DNA of 64,000 nt from contig AP031352.1 in the NCBI GenBank assembly GCA_037833965.1, positions 8,412,501-8,476,500 on the forward strand, given 5' to 3'. The translations under genes were made by a program, and so were the position numbers. The notes beneath the pieces are model-generated. The model worked only from the letters and a program-made list of their open reading frames with translations, made no database searches and had not been told where the DNA came from. Positions 36,491 to 47,967 of this stretch are shown piece by piece. Each line of letters opens with the position of its first letter. Position 1 is the stretch's first letter. This DNA is from Marchantia polymorpha subsp. ruderalis (taxonomy: Eukaryota > Streptophyta > Marchantiopsida > Marchantiales > Marchantiaceae).

Positions 36491-39400
36491 CTGATTCCTC
36501 GTAAGTTCGTTATCTGAGAAGGAGCCATCCCTCCAGAGAGAAAACTATAATAGTTGTTTCCATGTGCTTTTTACATTTAACTTTACTGAAACCATCGTGG
36601 AAGGAAAGAACTTTCATGCACTATGCAGCATAACTATTTTGCAAACTATTTCCTTCAAATGAGATTTCAGAATGACTGTTGAGACGATCTCGACAACTTA
36701 TACTTATTCAGATCTCTAGACCAATTACGTCAAAAGGATACTTCACCAAATGTTACTTCACCTACACCATAAGATTATTGACTTCTATTTCCAATACTTG
36801 TTTTTGGATCAAAGGGTTCCACATCTTCAAGTAATGTATTCAGACCTCATCACATTGGGATCTAAAGAAATACTTTGGTTAAAGCAAAAGACTTTTGTTT
36901 TACATAATCGAAAGCAACATTAAGATATATTCAGAAAATAACACTCTGAAGTGGTAGAGTATGATGAACTAATTGAAATTGAATTCCAAAATATAAGAAA
37001 AGTTCATAAAGCTATATATATAAAGTGCTGAGGATCTGAATGAACATCTTCTCATGAATATTGGCAATAATGGTGAATATCTATTTATGAGTCAGATTAG
37101 CAAATCAAATGTGATATTTGATTGTGAAGCAAGGTACAATTAATTTTATTTTTTCTAAATCAATATGTAAGGTGCATATTCGATGAAAACACATATAATT
37201 TTATTGTAAGTATATTCATAATTTACAGTAGAAGATGATGATGTCATCTCACCCATCGTCATTTAATACGAAAATTAATATGATTCAAGGACGATCATAT
37301 GCATAAAATATTTAAGATAACAAAAGATTTTAATCTTCAGATAGATCTTAATCTTGGTATATTTTTTTGAACATAATTTAAAATGTGACAAAAATGATCA
37401 CTTTCATAATCATTATAGTTTGAAAACCAAAACTATGATTTATTAAACTAGATTCAAAAGTTCTCGAATGAAATTCAAACAAAAATCATTCTAGTGGATA
37501 TACGTGATGAGAAACTGTTAAAAATTAGACAACCATAGAACAATATATGCTACAGATCAATACCTTTTTTTTGGAGAAATCAGATTTTTAGAACTTAAGT
37601 TGAGATGATTCATGACATTCTAGCCTTAGATACAGAAGTAATACATGTTTGACATTGTTTTGTGATATGAGGTTGTTAATTAACATAGGTAAAATTGAAT
37701 TAGAGTTTTGTAAACATGATGTTATTCATAAACATTAAAGAACAGCTTTTGATGTTGAACCTTATTGTTGAAAAGAATTATTTAAGTTTGTAGATTTGGA
37801 TAGTCTATCCTAGAATTTCATTCCTAGAAAATTTTATATTATATATCATTTATTGAACATTATTCAAGATTTATTTTTTCACATAAAAGTTTGAAATTTT
37901 TATAATATTCAAAAGTTAAAAAATTCAAGTTGAGACTCAGATTGAACACAATATAAGACATATAGTTTAGACACCGGCAGAGATTATATTTTGAGAAGTT
38001 TAAAGTTTATTGCAAAGAATATATTATCATTTGCTATCTCCTCACAATTTATACACCACAAAATAATTCTGTTTTTGAAATTTAACAATATTGAAGACGT
38101 TGCATGATATATTGAACTAATCAAGATCATCATATGAATTATGGGCTGAAGTTATTATTGTAATATGTTTAATGAATTTGTCTTGCAATGTTCTCACATA
38201 GTTTGAATTGATCATAAAAAAATGATCAAACTTAATTGTTTGAAATATTTGGTTGTATGACTTATTGTCTCATATCTAAGTATAGAGATGAGTGTATCAT
38301 AGTTAGTTACTAGATTCATTTTCAATAATTTTTTAGTTCATTGATGAAGAAAAAGTTATAGAGTTGTAGCGTGTAAGATAACAACAACCTAACAAAGTTA
38401 AAAGTAATTCTTAGGAAGTTTTTTATCATTTTATTTTTATTTTTGGGATAATTTCCCCCCTTGTTCAAAAAAATACTAAAACTCAGGATGTTTCTTTTTG
38501 ATGATTTAGATCATTGAAAAAAAAAAAACAGATTTTCCATCAAATAAATCTCCATTCAGAATTGTAGTTGAACAAAAATTTGACACAAGGAGAACTTCAA
38601 ATTCATATGAAGTACAATCTTGAAGAAAACATTTTTGAGTAGCTAATTATCATTGATAAACTTAAAATTATTACAACAAACAATAAAGAATTTATCAAAC
38701 TCATCTACCAAGATATCATGAAATCATAGTTCTTACAAGATATAAAATATCTTTTCAAGATGCTCGTGAAATTCAAAATAATAGATATTTTTGTTTCATG
38801 TTTGATAGATTCATACATTTTGAATTATAAGAACTATATATATCATTGAACGTAAGAACTATATATATAACTTTTACATCAATTAATTAAATGGTTATGT
38901 AAAAAATTAAAAATTTCACTCTTTCCATAAATTAATATAAATACAACTTGGGTAAAATTTCAAAATTTGTACATTTGATACGTATTTAGGAATATTAAGT
39001 ATATTCAAAAAAATTTCTTTGTTTTTTAATTTAGAATATTTCAAATGTATTAAAAAATTCCAATGATTTCTTTTTATAGTAAACATATTTATATAAATAT
39101 AAAAGTATTATAATCTTCTAAAATAAGGATCACTTAGCATTTTTAATTTAATTTAATATATATAAATTAATAAAATACTGTTATTTATATATATTTAAAA
39201 ATAATATATATATATTTGAATTTTTTATAAAAAATATTTTATAAAAAATATTTTATAAAATAAATTAATTTTAAAATATCATTTAATTTTTTTTAAAATT
39301 ATAATCATTAAAGAATAGTTATGATTTTAACTTCAATATTATCTATTTCAAAATCTTGTTCATTTTATGATAGTGAAAAAATTTAGTATACTTTTTTATT

Positions 39401-40418
39401 ATAGGTATTTAACTTATAGTTCTTCATTGATCAAGTTTGTCTCAATCCATCTTTTCATTCTTACAATATTGCAAACAATAGAGTTAATTTTCAATCCATG
39501 TAACTATGTTTCTTCCTTAACCATACATTATCTAGCAGAGGTTTCAACACTAGATATATCAAAACTTATAACAATGAAGAAATGCATCTAGTCAAAGCAT
39601 CTTAAAGCAAAACGAATAACCTTTAGGTCATCTTGCAATTATGACTAATGTTAAGTACTATAATTTTTGGATGCTTCATCGATTTAGATTTTATTTTTTA
39701 ATATGCAAAATTCTCCATTCATTTCATGATGAATTTCATTCAAAATTTAATTATTTAATCAAAGAATAGAGTACTGACTATACAGAGATGACTTTTTCAG
39801 AGCTATATGTGGCTATGTGTTTGATGCTAAAATCATTCGTCAGGAATGCCCAACTTCTTAAGATAGATATTTTATTATCGTGTTGTTATAATATATATGT
39901 TTGAAAGCAAAAAAAAAACATATTCTACTTGATGTATGTGGTTTTTTTTGGATTTTTGAGAAAAAAATGATTGAGGGAAAAAATAGTTAAAAAATAGTTA
40001 GAATATTAAAATATTAAAATATGATTTTCCATGAAAAAATTTTAACTTATATTATTTAACTTATTCTACATCTTTTTTACTTATTTGAAGAAAAAATGTG
40101 AAAGTTAGATTATTTGGTAGCTTAAGAAGTAAAAGATGAAACTCAAAAATCCAAAGTAAAATGTTTTTAGAAAGAACATATGATAATTTTGCAAGTTTTT
40201 GTTACTCTTTACTATAAGATGGAAGTGTAAGAATCATGTATACCAAGGAGTAACATCTCTTTGAGTAATTTGAAAGCTCAAGGTATATTGTAGCATGTAG
40301 GTGAGAAGTTTCAGAAGTGAGTTAGTAATTGCTTAGGATGTGAAGACATCTTAAGATCAAATCAATATGGAGTGATAATTGACAACGAATCAAACACATC
40401 ATTCCCACTTTCAAAAAT
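36491..40418. other. AT-rich gene-free island
   Basis: About 3.9 kb, increasingly AT-rich to the right. It includes a short tandem array near 39220-39260 (repeated TTTTATAAAAAATA). No coding-like frame is seen. It probably consists of decayed repeats. Confidence 0.55.
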
Positions 40419-40424
40419 TATATC

Positions 40425-41089
40425 ATATTTGCTTGATGGAACCCCATCAAAATTTAAATTGCTTGACGAGACCCATCAAGTTTCAAATTACCTGATGGGC
40501 CCCATCAACGACACACCGTCGGTGAGTTCTAATAGCTGTTCTAGTATGGGTATGTTCTTGTGAACTCATGAACTGAACCCTCTTTTGCATGAGTAGGGTT
40601 AAGTTTTTTGCTTGCTCGATCGCGGTGATCGAAGTCTGCCTCCGAGTTTTTCGTGCCCTAAGTGCTGAATTGCAAAAATCTACGATTTTCAAGAGGTGGG
40701 CAATTGGATATGTATGTATCCCTTAACAAAACAGAAGCGGAGAGCCTTGTATGTACGAGGAAGGATAGTTGTTTGGAATCACATGTGTTGGATTCACCTA
40801 TCGACAGGGCTAGCTATCTGTCAGAGGGATGCAATTCTTCCTCCCTTTGGACGATGCACGCGAGATGAGCGGACGAGTTTCGTCGAGGAGGCGAGGCGCA
40901 GCGATGCCAAGGGCGAAACGAAGTATCACCTGCCAAACGAAACACAAAGTGAGACTCCCACACGCATTACACAGTTAGTTTATACTAGAACCATGTGACG
41001 TGGACCGTCTGTGGGGTCCCATCGGGTAAATTGTAACTTGATGGGTCCCATCAAGCAATTTACGTTTTGATGGGATCCCATCAAGAAAC
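40425..41089. mobile_element. Small inverted-repeat element whose ends are tandem palindromes
   Basis: The left end carries three palindromic units spaced about 29-30 bases (40433-40450, 40463-40479, 40492-40507). The right end mirrors them (about 41011-41026, 41038-41054, 41067-41084). The clearest are TTGATGGGTCCCATCAA and TTGATGGGATCCCATCAA. The two ends as a whole are about 80-90-base inverted repeats (CAAATTACCTGATGGG against CCCATCGGGTAAATTG). TATATC flanks both sides (40419-40424 and 41090-41095), a possible 6-bp target duplication. The GC-balanced interior (40510-41005) has only short frames and no transposase, so the element is non-autonomous. Confidence 0.75.
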
Positions 41090-41095
41090 TATATC

Positions 41096-43172
41096 CAAAA
41101 ATTATTGCACATTCTCCTTAAAAGCCCTGATAAGATTGATCATTATGAGCTTCCTTAGATCAAAAATGATTTAGCTAACAAAATTCAGATATAAACATGC
41201 TAGTCAAGCTTCAAGGCAACTCCACTATTTGTAGCCTTAAACTTTGAATATACTACTTGTAAATGAAATTGCCATTCTGAAACATATTCCTGCATGATAT
41301 TCTGAATGTTTGTCTAATGTTTAACATCTAGGTGCAAATATGAAGACTCTCACTTAATGTTCTGATAATTTTACTATCTCCTCAGATAGTGAAAATATCA
41401 AAACAAACGGGGAATCTCTTCAGATACTACAAAAACATAAATTTTTCTTTGTAATATTTTTTTTTCTTCAATTGTACTACACAACTTTTCAAAAAGGGAT
41501 GTCTTATTCTTGGGCATCCATTATCTCTTCGAAATATGATTGTCTTGTCCAAAGTGACTAATTGGCATGCTTTTAATAATTTGTTCATTTTCATTTCAAT
41601 TAGGGAGATGAAATGATTATGTGTATGCCACACACAAGTCATTACATTCCAAGTTGCAAATTGTGCTTTTATTGAATGCTTTAAATTGTCGTACACAAGT
41701 GAGAGTAACTACATACAATGAAACCTCACACTTGTAATATATAGAGTAGACATCATGCATGCCACCACTTAAATATCAACAATGATTCAAGTTGGATTTT
41801 AGATATTGATTTCATCTGGTACTTCAAACTACACATTTAAACTCAAAGACTATATATAATGCTTCCTCATCCCAACTCATCCTTTCCGTCATCAACTCCG
41901 AAGTTGGAGAAAAATTGATTAATCCTAGAGCACTTGATCTATAATCTAAATAATGAAACACTAGTTGTATTAAACAATAGACATTCTTCACATTTATATT
42001 ATGAGCTAGTGTAATATTTTCATTATTTGAATATGTAATAATTATCATCATCTTCAATAGTTAATTTGTTATATGCTTTACAAATTTTTTCTCAATTTTA
42101 TCAATATTAAATCATTGTACTTCCTCAATACCTAGTATATGAAATTCAAATCTAGGTAACGCAATAATATAACATTAGAATGTGAAAATTTACAAAAGTA
42201 GGTATACTTTTTCACAATATACAAACATATGATTAACGTGAAGTTGATAAAACTTCACTTTTGTGTTTGTGTGTTTTTCAAATTTTTTTTAACTAATGTG
42301 GAGGTATCGCTACTCTAGATGCTTGCAGAGTGCCATAGGTTTTAAAATCCCAATTGCGTTCTGCCAAATTTTACTTTGAATACCAAATCACCACATCCGC
42401 TAACTATCCTATGAAAAATACGGCTTGCAAACCTTGGTGAGGGAATCAAAAATAATGAAAGATCTCATACTTGCAACATATTCTAATTCTACTATCTCTT
42501 TAGAGGTCCATAGGAAAAAAATATTACATACTATCTAATAGAGCTCTATTAGGTATACTATATCTTGACTCTACATCATTTATCAAAATAATGTATTATA
42601 GGGTGTATCAAATCAAGTGTTAAACTTATTATTAGATTGTTCAATGTACTAGGGTATCATTTTATGTCTCTAAGGTCCATGTAATGTCGACACGACTTTT
42701 CATCAGCAAAGTATTTTGATAACAATAAGATAATGAAGTTGATATCAAGAGATTCTTTGAGGCCAAAAATATAAATCTCCGTGAAATATTATGTCACAAT
42801 ATGCGATACTTGCTTTGGAGATAAATTCCTTTGTCATTGGCCAGACGGGTTATTTCAATTACTATCAATATCAAAAGTTTTATGAGCAAACATATCCATG
42901 AAATTCATTGTCAATCTTCCAAAATCCAAATATTTTAATTAAGTTTTTGTTGTGGTGTACCGTTTGACAGAGATGTTGCACTTTGTGCCTTACAACAAAA
43001 TTATCACAAGTGAAAAAATAATCACTATGTGTAAAAATATCATGGACGTCCAACTACATGAGCTTTGATTGTGATACTCCATTTACGTCCAAGTTTTGGC
43101 TATCCTTGGTTAAGATCTTACAAGTGAAGATCAATCTATTATTGACATATCATCTTAAGACAGATGTACAAA
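41096..43172. other. AT-rich, no gene
   Basis: AT-rich DNA with short interrupted frames (for example 41427-41696 minus) and no recognisable domain. It forms the left flank of the large repeat element. Confidence 0.5.
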
Positions 43173-43399
43173 TGTGGTAACCCACTTTTTGTTTTTGTGC
43201 GGCATTCAAACATTTTTGTAAAACAAGTACCGTAGCCGCAACTGTAAATAGTAATCGGTACACGAAAATAGAGTAAAAATGGAAGATCACGGGTCACGGA
43301 GAATCACGGAGTTTGGCGCAATGTCGAGGACAAGCGCCTTGGACGGAACGGATGGTTCCTACTTAGTGGAGCGCCTTTGGCAAATCCTTTCTTGTTTAG

Positions 43400-44000
43400 G
43401 GGTCTTCGGCTGAAGCGCCTTCGGCGCAAGCAGGAGCGAGCGCCTTTTGCTCAGACCCCTAAAGAAGAGCTTTCGCTGACGACGTACGAGGCCTGGGACG
43501 AATGCGCCTTCGTCAAGGGAAAGCGACTTCGTCGCTAGACTACGCCTTTGGCGGTAGACTTCTTTGCCTTAGCGCCTTCGGCGCAAGCGCCTTCGATGTT
43601 AGGTTTTGCCTTCGGCGGAAGGTCAGACCTTCGCCTTCCGGAAGAGACTTCGGTGGAAACATGCGCCCTCGGTGGAAGGAAACATCTACGGTGAGAGCGC
43701 CTTCGGCGGAAGAAGAGTCGACACAGACAACGACGAGATGCAATGACTTCGGCCGTACGCCTTCGGCAATGCGCCTTCGGCGGAAGGTAAAATGCCTTCG
43801 GCGGAATGCCCTCGACGATGCGCAAAAAATGAAAGAGAAACCGTACGGAGCGAGAAGCTTCGCCGCAATGCCTCCGGCGTAGCGCCTTCGGCGGAAGCAG
43901 AAAGAACACAGAAGTCGGCGGAAGATGTGTCTTTGCCGCAAGCGCCTTTGGCGATAGACGTGTCTTTGCCGCAAGCGCCTTCGGCGATACGCGAGCGGAG
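43400..44000. repeat. Cluster of GCGCCTTCGGCG mini-hairpins (copy 1)
   Basis: About ten copies of the core CGCCTTCGGCG or close variants occur in 600 bases, for example near 43419, 43570, 43604, 43697, 43758, 43773, 43793, 43880 and 43976. Each can fold as a four- or five-bp stem around TTC on this strand or GAA on the other. They lie 5' of the element's reading frame. Confidence 0.85.
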
Positions 44001-44574
44001 AACAGCTTCGGCAAAAATCGGCGGAATCAAGATTGAACGTACACGCGTGGGAGTTCGTGCAACGGCGGAGCGTGAATTCGAGCGTGCGAATTGGGCCGTT
44101 ACGCCTCCGCGCCGGCATCGCATTCAAGCGAGCTGCGGCCAGTCCAAGTGTTGAACGTTGGATGATCTTGATCGTCGAAGGTAGGAAAGACCTCGCCGCT
44201 CCCTGATTCTCCCATTTTTGATTTCGTGTTCACCTGAGCTCTCGACGCGCAGCGGTGTAATTCGCAGCAATCTTGCGGAGAGAATTCTGAGAGTGAGGAG
44301 TGGGAGGAGCGCGCAACAATCGAGTGTGCAGAAGTAGAATCTTGCGGGAGTTTTGTGGAGAATTCGCGGAGGACTTGCGGAGTGATCGCTGAGTGTGAGG
44401 AGAGTGTGCAATCGCAGTAGCTCGCGAAGAACTTGCACGGAGAGATTGCGGGAGTGCGCAAGAAGTGTAGAGAGCAATCACAGCGAGTTCGCTCGAGCTC
44501 CTGACGCGCAGAGAGAAGCAAGAAAGTTTGCGTAGGCAGAGAGAAGGAGTGTGCAGGAACTTGCAAGAAGTTTG

Positions 44575-46831
44575 ATGGCTTGGTACACCCAGCTGCGGAT
44601 GGTTCCACTGGAAGTGCCGCAGATTGGTCTGCGCGCACTTCAGAGCGAGCTGACTGCGGTGAAGCTTGATTTCCTCCTATGGGGATGGAATTGGGTGTGT
44701 TTGGAGATGGTATGCGAATGGCTGCGGGAGAGGAACCAACCTCCGCACGGATTCCGACCCCATCCGGAGAGATGGCAGGTCAGCAATTGGGAGCAAGTGT
44801 TGGGAAGGTGCGCGGGAGAAGAAGGTCATCTTCTTTTCGAATGTGAGAGTGTGCAGGTCACGAAGGAGGAAGAGATTTCCTTCGGGGCCCTATTCAAGAA
44901 CATCAAGTCTAGCAAGAACGGGTACAAGACCCGTGACTACAAGGATCGCTTGCAGAGGAATGTCGCGGTAGCACTACTCCAAATTTTGCAGCCGCATCGG
45001 ACCACCTACATGACTTCTTGGCAGGTGGGGTTTGTGGAGCTGGCGTTGTCTGGAGCTCCGATCCATTGGGCTCGGATTCTCTGGAAGGCAACGCGACAGC
45101 ACGCACAGGAGGAGAAGGGGGATCGATCAATCATCTCTCGCCCTTCTTGATTAATTTCTATCGGTCAATGGGGTGCTTGACAGCCATGGAGCGAGTGCAG
45201 TTTCCCTTGTTGTCACGCAGCAGTTTGGGCAGGTATGTGAAGGATGTCGAAGTCGACACCGACGAGGACGAGACGTCCGCATGCACACCACTAGCTCGAC
45301 CGCGAGCAGCACGAGTGTCGCAAAAGCGGAAGTGGGATGGAGAGGCGGAGCAGAGTCAGAGAGAAGCTTCTGCTGCTCCCGCCCGAAGTCGGGCGATTTA
45401 GGAGCTCTCCAGTCGTCCCAAGCAGAAAGCTCGCATGCTCGTTCTGCAGGCAAGCAGCGACACCGGACGAGCCGCGGAGAAGAGAAACTCGCCATCCTCG
45501 GGGGAGGATGCGAGTGCACGAGCTAGCGGGAGGACATCGGACCTCCCTGCACCGAAGAGACGGACGCCTTCGGAGGAAGCGAGAAGGCCTTTGGGCCAAG
45601 AAAAACGTCATGCGGCACAGACGAGTGTGCTAGCGACGGACAGGTGCTTTGCCTCGGAGCAAGTACCGTTCGACGACTCGACTTTGAGTCAAGAGCCTTC
45701 GGCGCATGAGAAGAGAGGGGAGGAGCCTTCGGCTCAAAGGACTTCGGGTCAAATGCCTTCGGCGGAACTTGAGGAATCGACCAAGGACGAAGGCCGGAAG
45801 GAGGAGACACGTGTGCATTCGGCGGTAGCAGATCGGGCAGGAGAAGCGGGCCCGTCGGAAGCCAGATCTCCCACCGCGTTGGAGATCTTGGCCGGGAGTG
45901 AAGTGGCGGTCGCAACAGCAGAAGCCACGCGACCTAGTTCTAGGGAATCGCCGAGGATTTCTGTGGCGACAGAGACCCTCGACTCAGAGGACGAAGACTC
46001 AGGTTTAGAAGGGCAAGAAGTGGAGTCGGTGCAAGGCACGCCGACAAGAGTATTGTGCGAGCAGGTGATACCACTACTGCGGTACCTTGATCGCAAGGCG
46101 GCGAAGTATGTCGATCCCCGCCATCAGGGATCCTACGTCAAATTGGTGCGGAATCGGACGCGAATCAAAGTCGCGATGACTCCTGTACTGATTCCCTGGA
46201 CAACAAGTACAGAGAGTTGGAGGAGAAGAACGATACCCTGCACAGACATCTCACACTCTTGCGGAAACTGCAGAAGGCAGTACTACAGCTGCGCGATGAC
46301 ATAGTAGCTAAGGCCCAGAGCGAATTTGAGAAGCTGAGTGCAACGATTGAGGCGGAGCTCCATTCGGAGCGAATTAAGAATAGCACCTTGGCAGAGAAGC
46401 TCGTGCGGCAGACGCGGTTGTTGGAGCAGTGTCAGATCACACGCAAGGCAGATGAAGAGTTACTGCGTCGCTTGCAATCGTTGTGTGACGAATTGAGAGC
46501 GCAGCGTGTGGATGCGGAGCTGCAGTTAGTGGAGTTTGAAGGTGACAACCGGCGCGCGACAGATCGCACGCGAGAGAGGTTGGTCGCGTGAGTGAACCAG
46601 TGTCTAAGAGGTTACACTTTCTAGGAGGTGGCAGCGCGGGAGAGAGTCACCTTGCGCGAGTTAGAGATTCGTGCGGCGGCCTTGATGTCGGGTGACAGTC
46701 GGAGCTGGCGGCGAGTGACGTAGCGGTTAGATGTCTTCCTGGCGAGGTCGCGAGACGCCATTGCGAACCTCGAGGCAGAGGTGACCGCGGTGTTGCGGCG
46801 GCTGGGATTGCGCAGTAGAGCAGATGACTAG
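44575..46831 (+). pseudogene. Broken gene of element copy 1
   Basis: The start MAWYTQLRMVPLEVPQIGLR matches residue 93 onward of the intact protein in copy 2. Shared blocks include KLDFLLWGWN, TRDYKDR, HLLFECES and PIHWARIL. Breaks are a frameshift in a G run near 45115-45120 (five G where copy 2 has six), an in-frame TAG at 45399-45401, a frameshift near 46170-46217, and stops at 46589-46591 and further on. The C-terminal coiled-coil part is still readable (RQTRLLEQCQITRKADEELL). The number of lesions shows that it is dead. Confidence 0.85.
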
Positions 46832-46955
46832 TCTGGTAGGAATGCAATGCGCGGTCGGCCTTCGCACAGGAGGCATAGCAGATGACATGGAGTGTAGCGT
46901 AGAGTAGAGTGTTAGGTAGTTAGGACCTAGAAGGTATAAAGTAGTTCAAGGCGTT

Positions 46956-47921
46956 TTGTAATAACCCACTAAAGGCTAAAACTGCAATATAGTGGTAGAA
47001 AGGTCGAACCCACAGGGACAGAGGAACACACAGGGTACAAAGTGTCACGTTTTAACAGACTATTGAGGAGTTTGAATTCTCAGGCAACTGTCACTCCCAG
47101 AAATACTGCAAGTGTCCACTCGGAGCGCACTCGGAGGTCGCACAGTGCAGCGTACACACACACACACACACTCCTGAAACTACAGAAACACAACCCAGAG
47201 ATCCGTTAGGACCTCTACTCAAGATTTCAGGGGGGAAGTCTCTCAAGAGTACACTCAGCGAAGCTGCGGGTAGTGACTTCCAACTCCGGCTTTTACAACA
47301 CTTCCACTAGCTTGCTGCTAGTGTAGGGAACCCGGTTTGGACTGCCTACTTCGGATCGAAGTCACTCATACGCGGTGAACAACACTCTCAACTCACAAAA
47401 CGCGCAGAGAACACAGGTCCGCACTGAAGGACTCACTGAGAAACATTCCAGTAACACAACAACAGTCTATTGAAGAGTTTGAATTCTCAGGCACTTGTCA
47501 TTCCCAGAAATGCTACAGGGGTTACCCTCAAGACACCTGCTGCAGCGTAACCTGAATTTACAACCAAGGCTTACACGAAGTAGCAAAACTTCACTTTGGC
47601 ATTCAGGGGAAAAATCCCAAAGGAGTACAATCAGAAAGAAACACTCGAAGGGGTAGGGGCGAAACTGTTCAAGTATCTAACTAGTCACTGGCTCTGAGCA
47701 TCGGCAGTCACCCGCAGGTGCAGATCCGAACTACTCAAGTCTCTAACCAATGTACTAGCTCTGAACATTCGGCCGAAGGCCTTCAGCTACAAAATGCGGA
47801 ACGCTAAGTTGTAACTCCTCATGCGTGGTGACAGAACTCAAGGACACAAACACGCAAAGGAAATGGGTTCCTGATCTATACTTCTGAGTTTGGGAAAGAA
47901 CCCCAGGCAAAACGCCTGGAA
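46956..47921. repeat. Left terminal inverted repeat of copy 2
   Basis: This is the reverse complement of 52340-53324, roughly 85-90% identical over the outermost 150 bases by eye and lower inside. It contains an internal direct repeat: 47057-47113 recurs at 47461-47516 (TTTGAATTCTCAGGCA, then CCCAGAAAT), about 400 bases apart. The surrounding sequence is duplicated too, so the repeat is built of two tandem units. A CA microsatellite is at about 47153-47171. Confidence 0.85.
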
Positions 47922-47967
47922 CTATTTTATACCTTCTAAGTCCTACCTAGCACTACACTGCACTACG

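Larger units (their letters stand above)
43173..46958 (+). mobile_element. Truncated copy 1 of the large TIR element
   Basis: Alignment by eye to copy 2 (46956-53324, opposite strand) is continuous. It runs from the inner end of the terminal repeat (TGTGGTAACCCACTTTT against copy 2's TGTGGTACCCCACTTTT), through the leader (GTAAATAG...CGGTACA), to the 3' end (GAAGGTATAAA, then AGTTC.AGGCGTTTTG). The outer 0.9 kb of the left terminal repeat is missing. The 3' end stops exactly where copy 2's terminal repeat begins. Its gene is broken (next entry). The simplest reading is that copy 2 inserted into or next to an older copy, followed by loss of copy 1's ends. Confidence 0.75.

Noticed and set aside
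43502-44154. Protein frames over the CGCCTTCGGCG cluster
   Set aside because: Frames are open on both strands because of the repeat itself. The element's conserved protein begins only at 44575.
47153-47171. CA microsatellite as a separate element
   Set aside because: A simple repeat within the left terminal repeat with no further significance visible.
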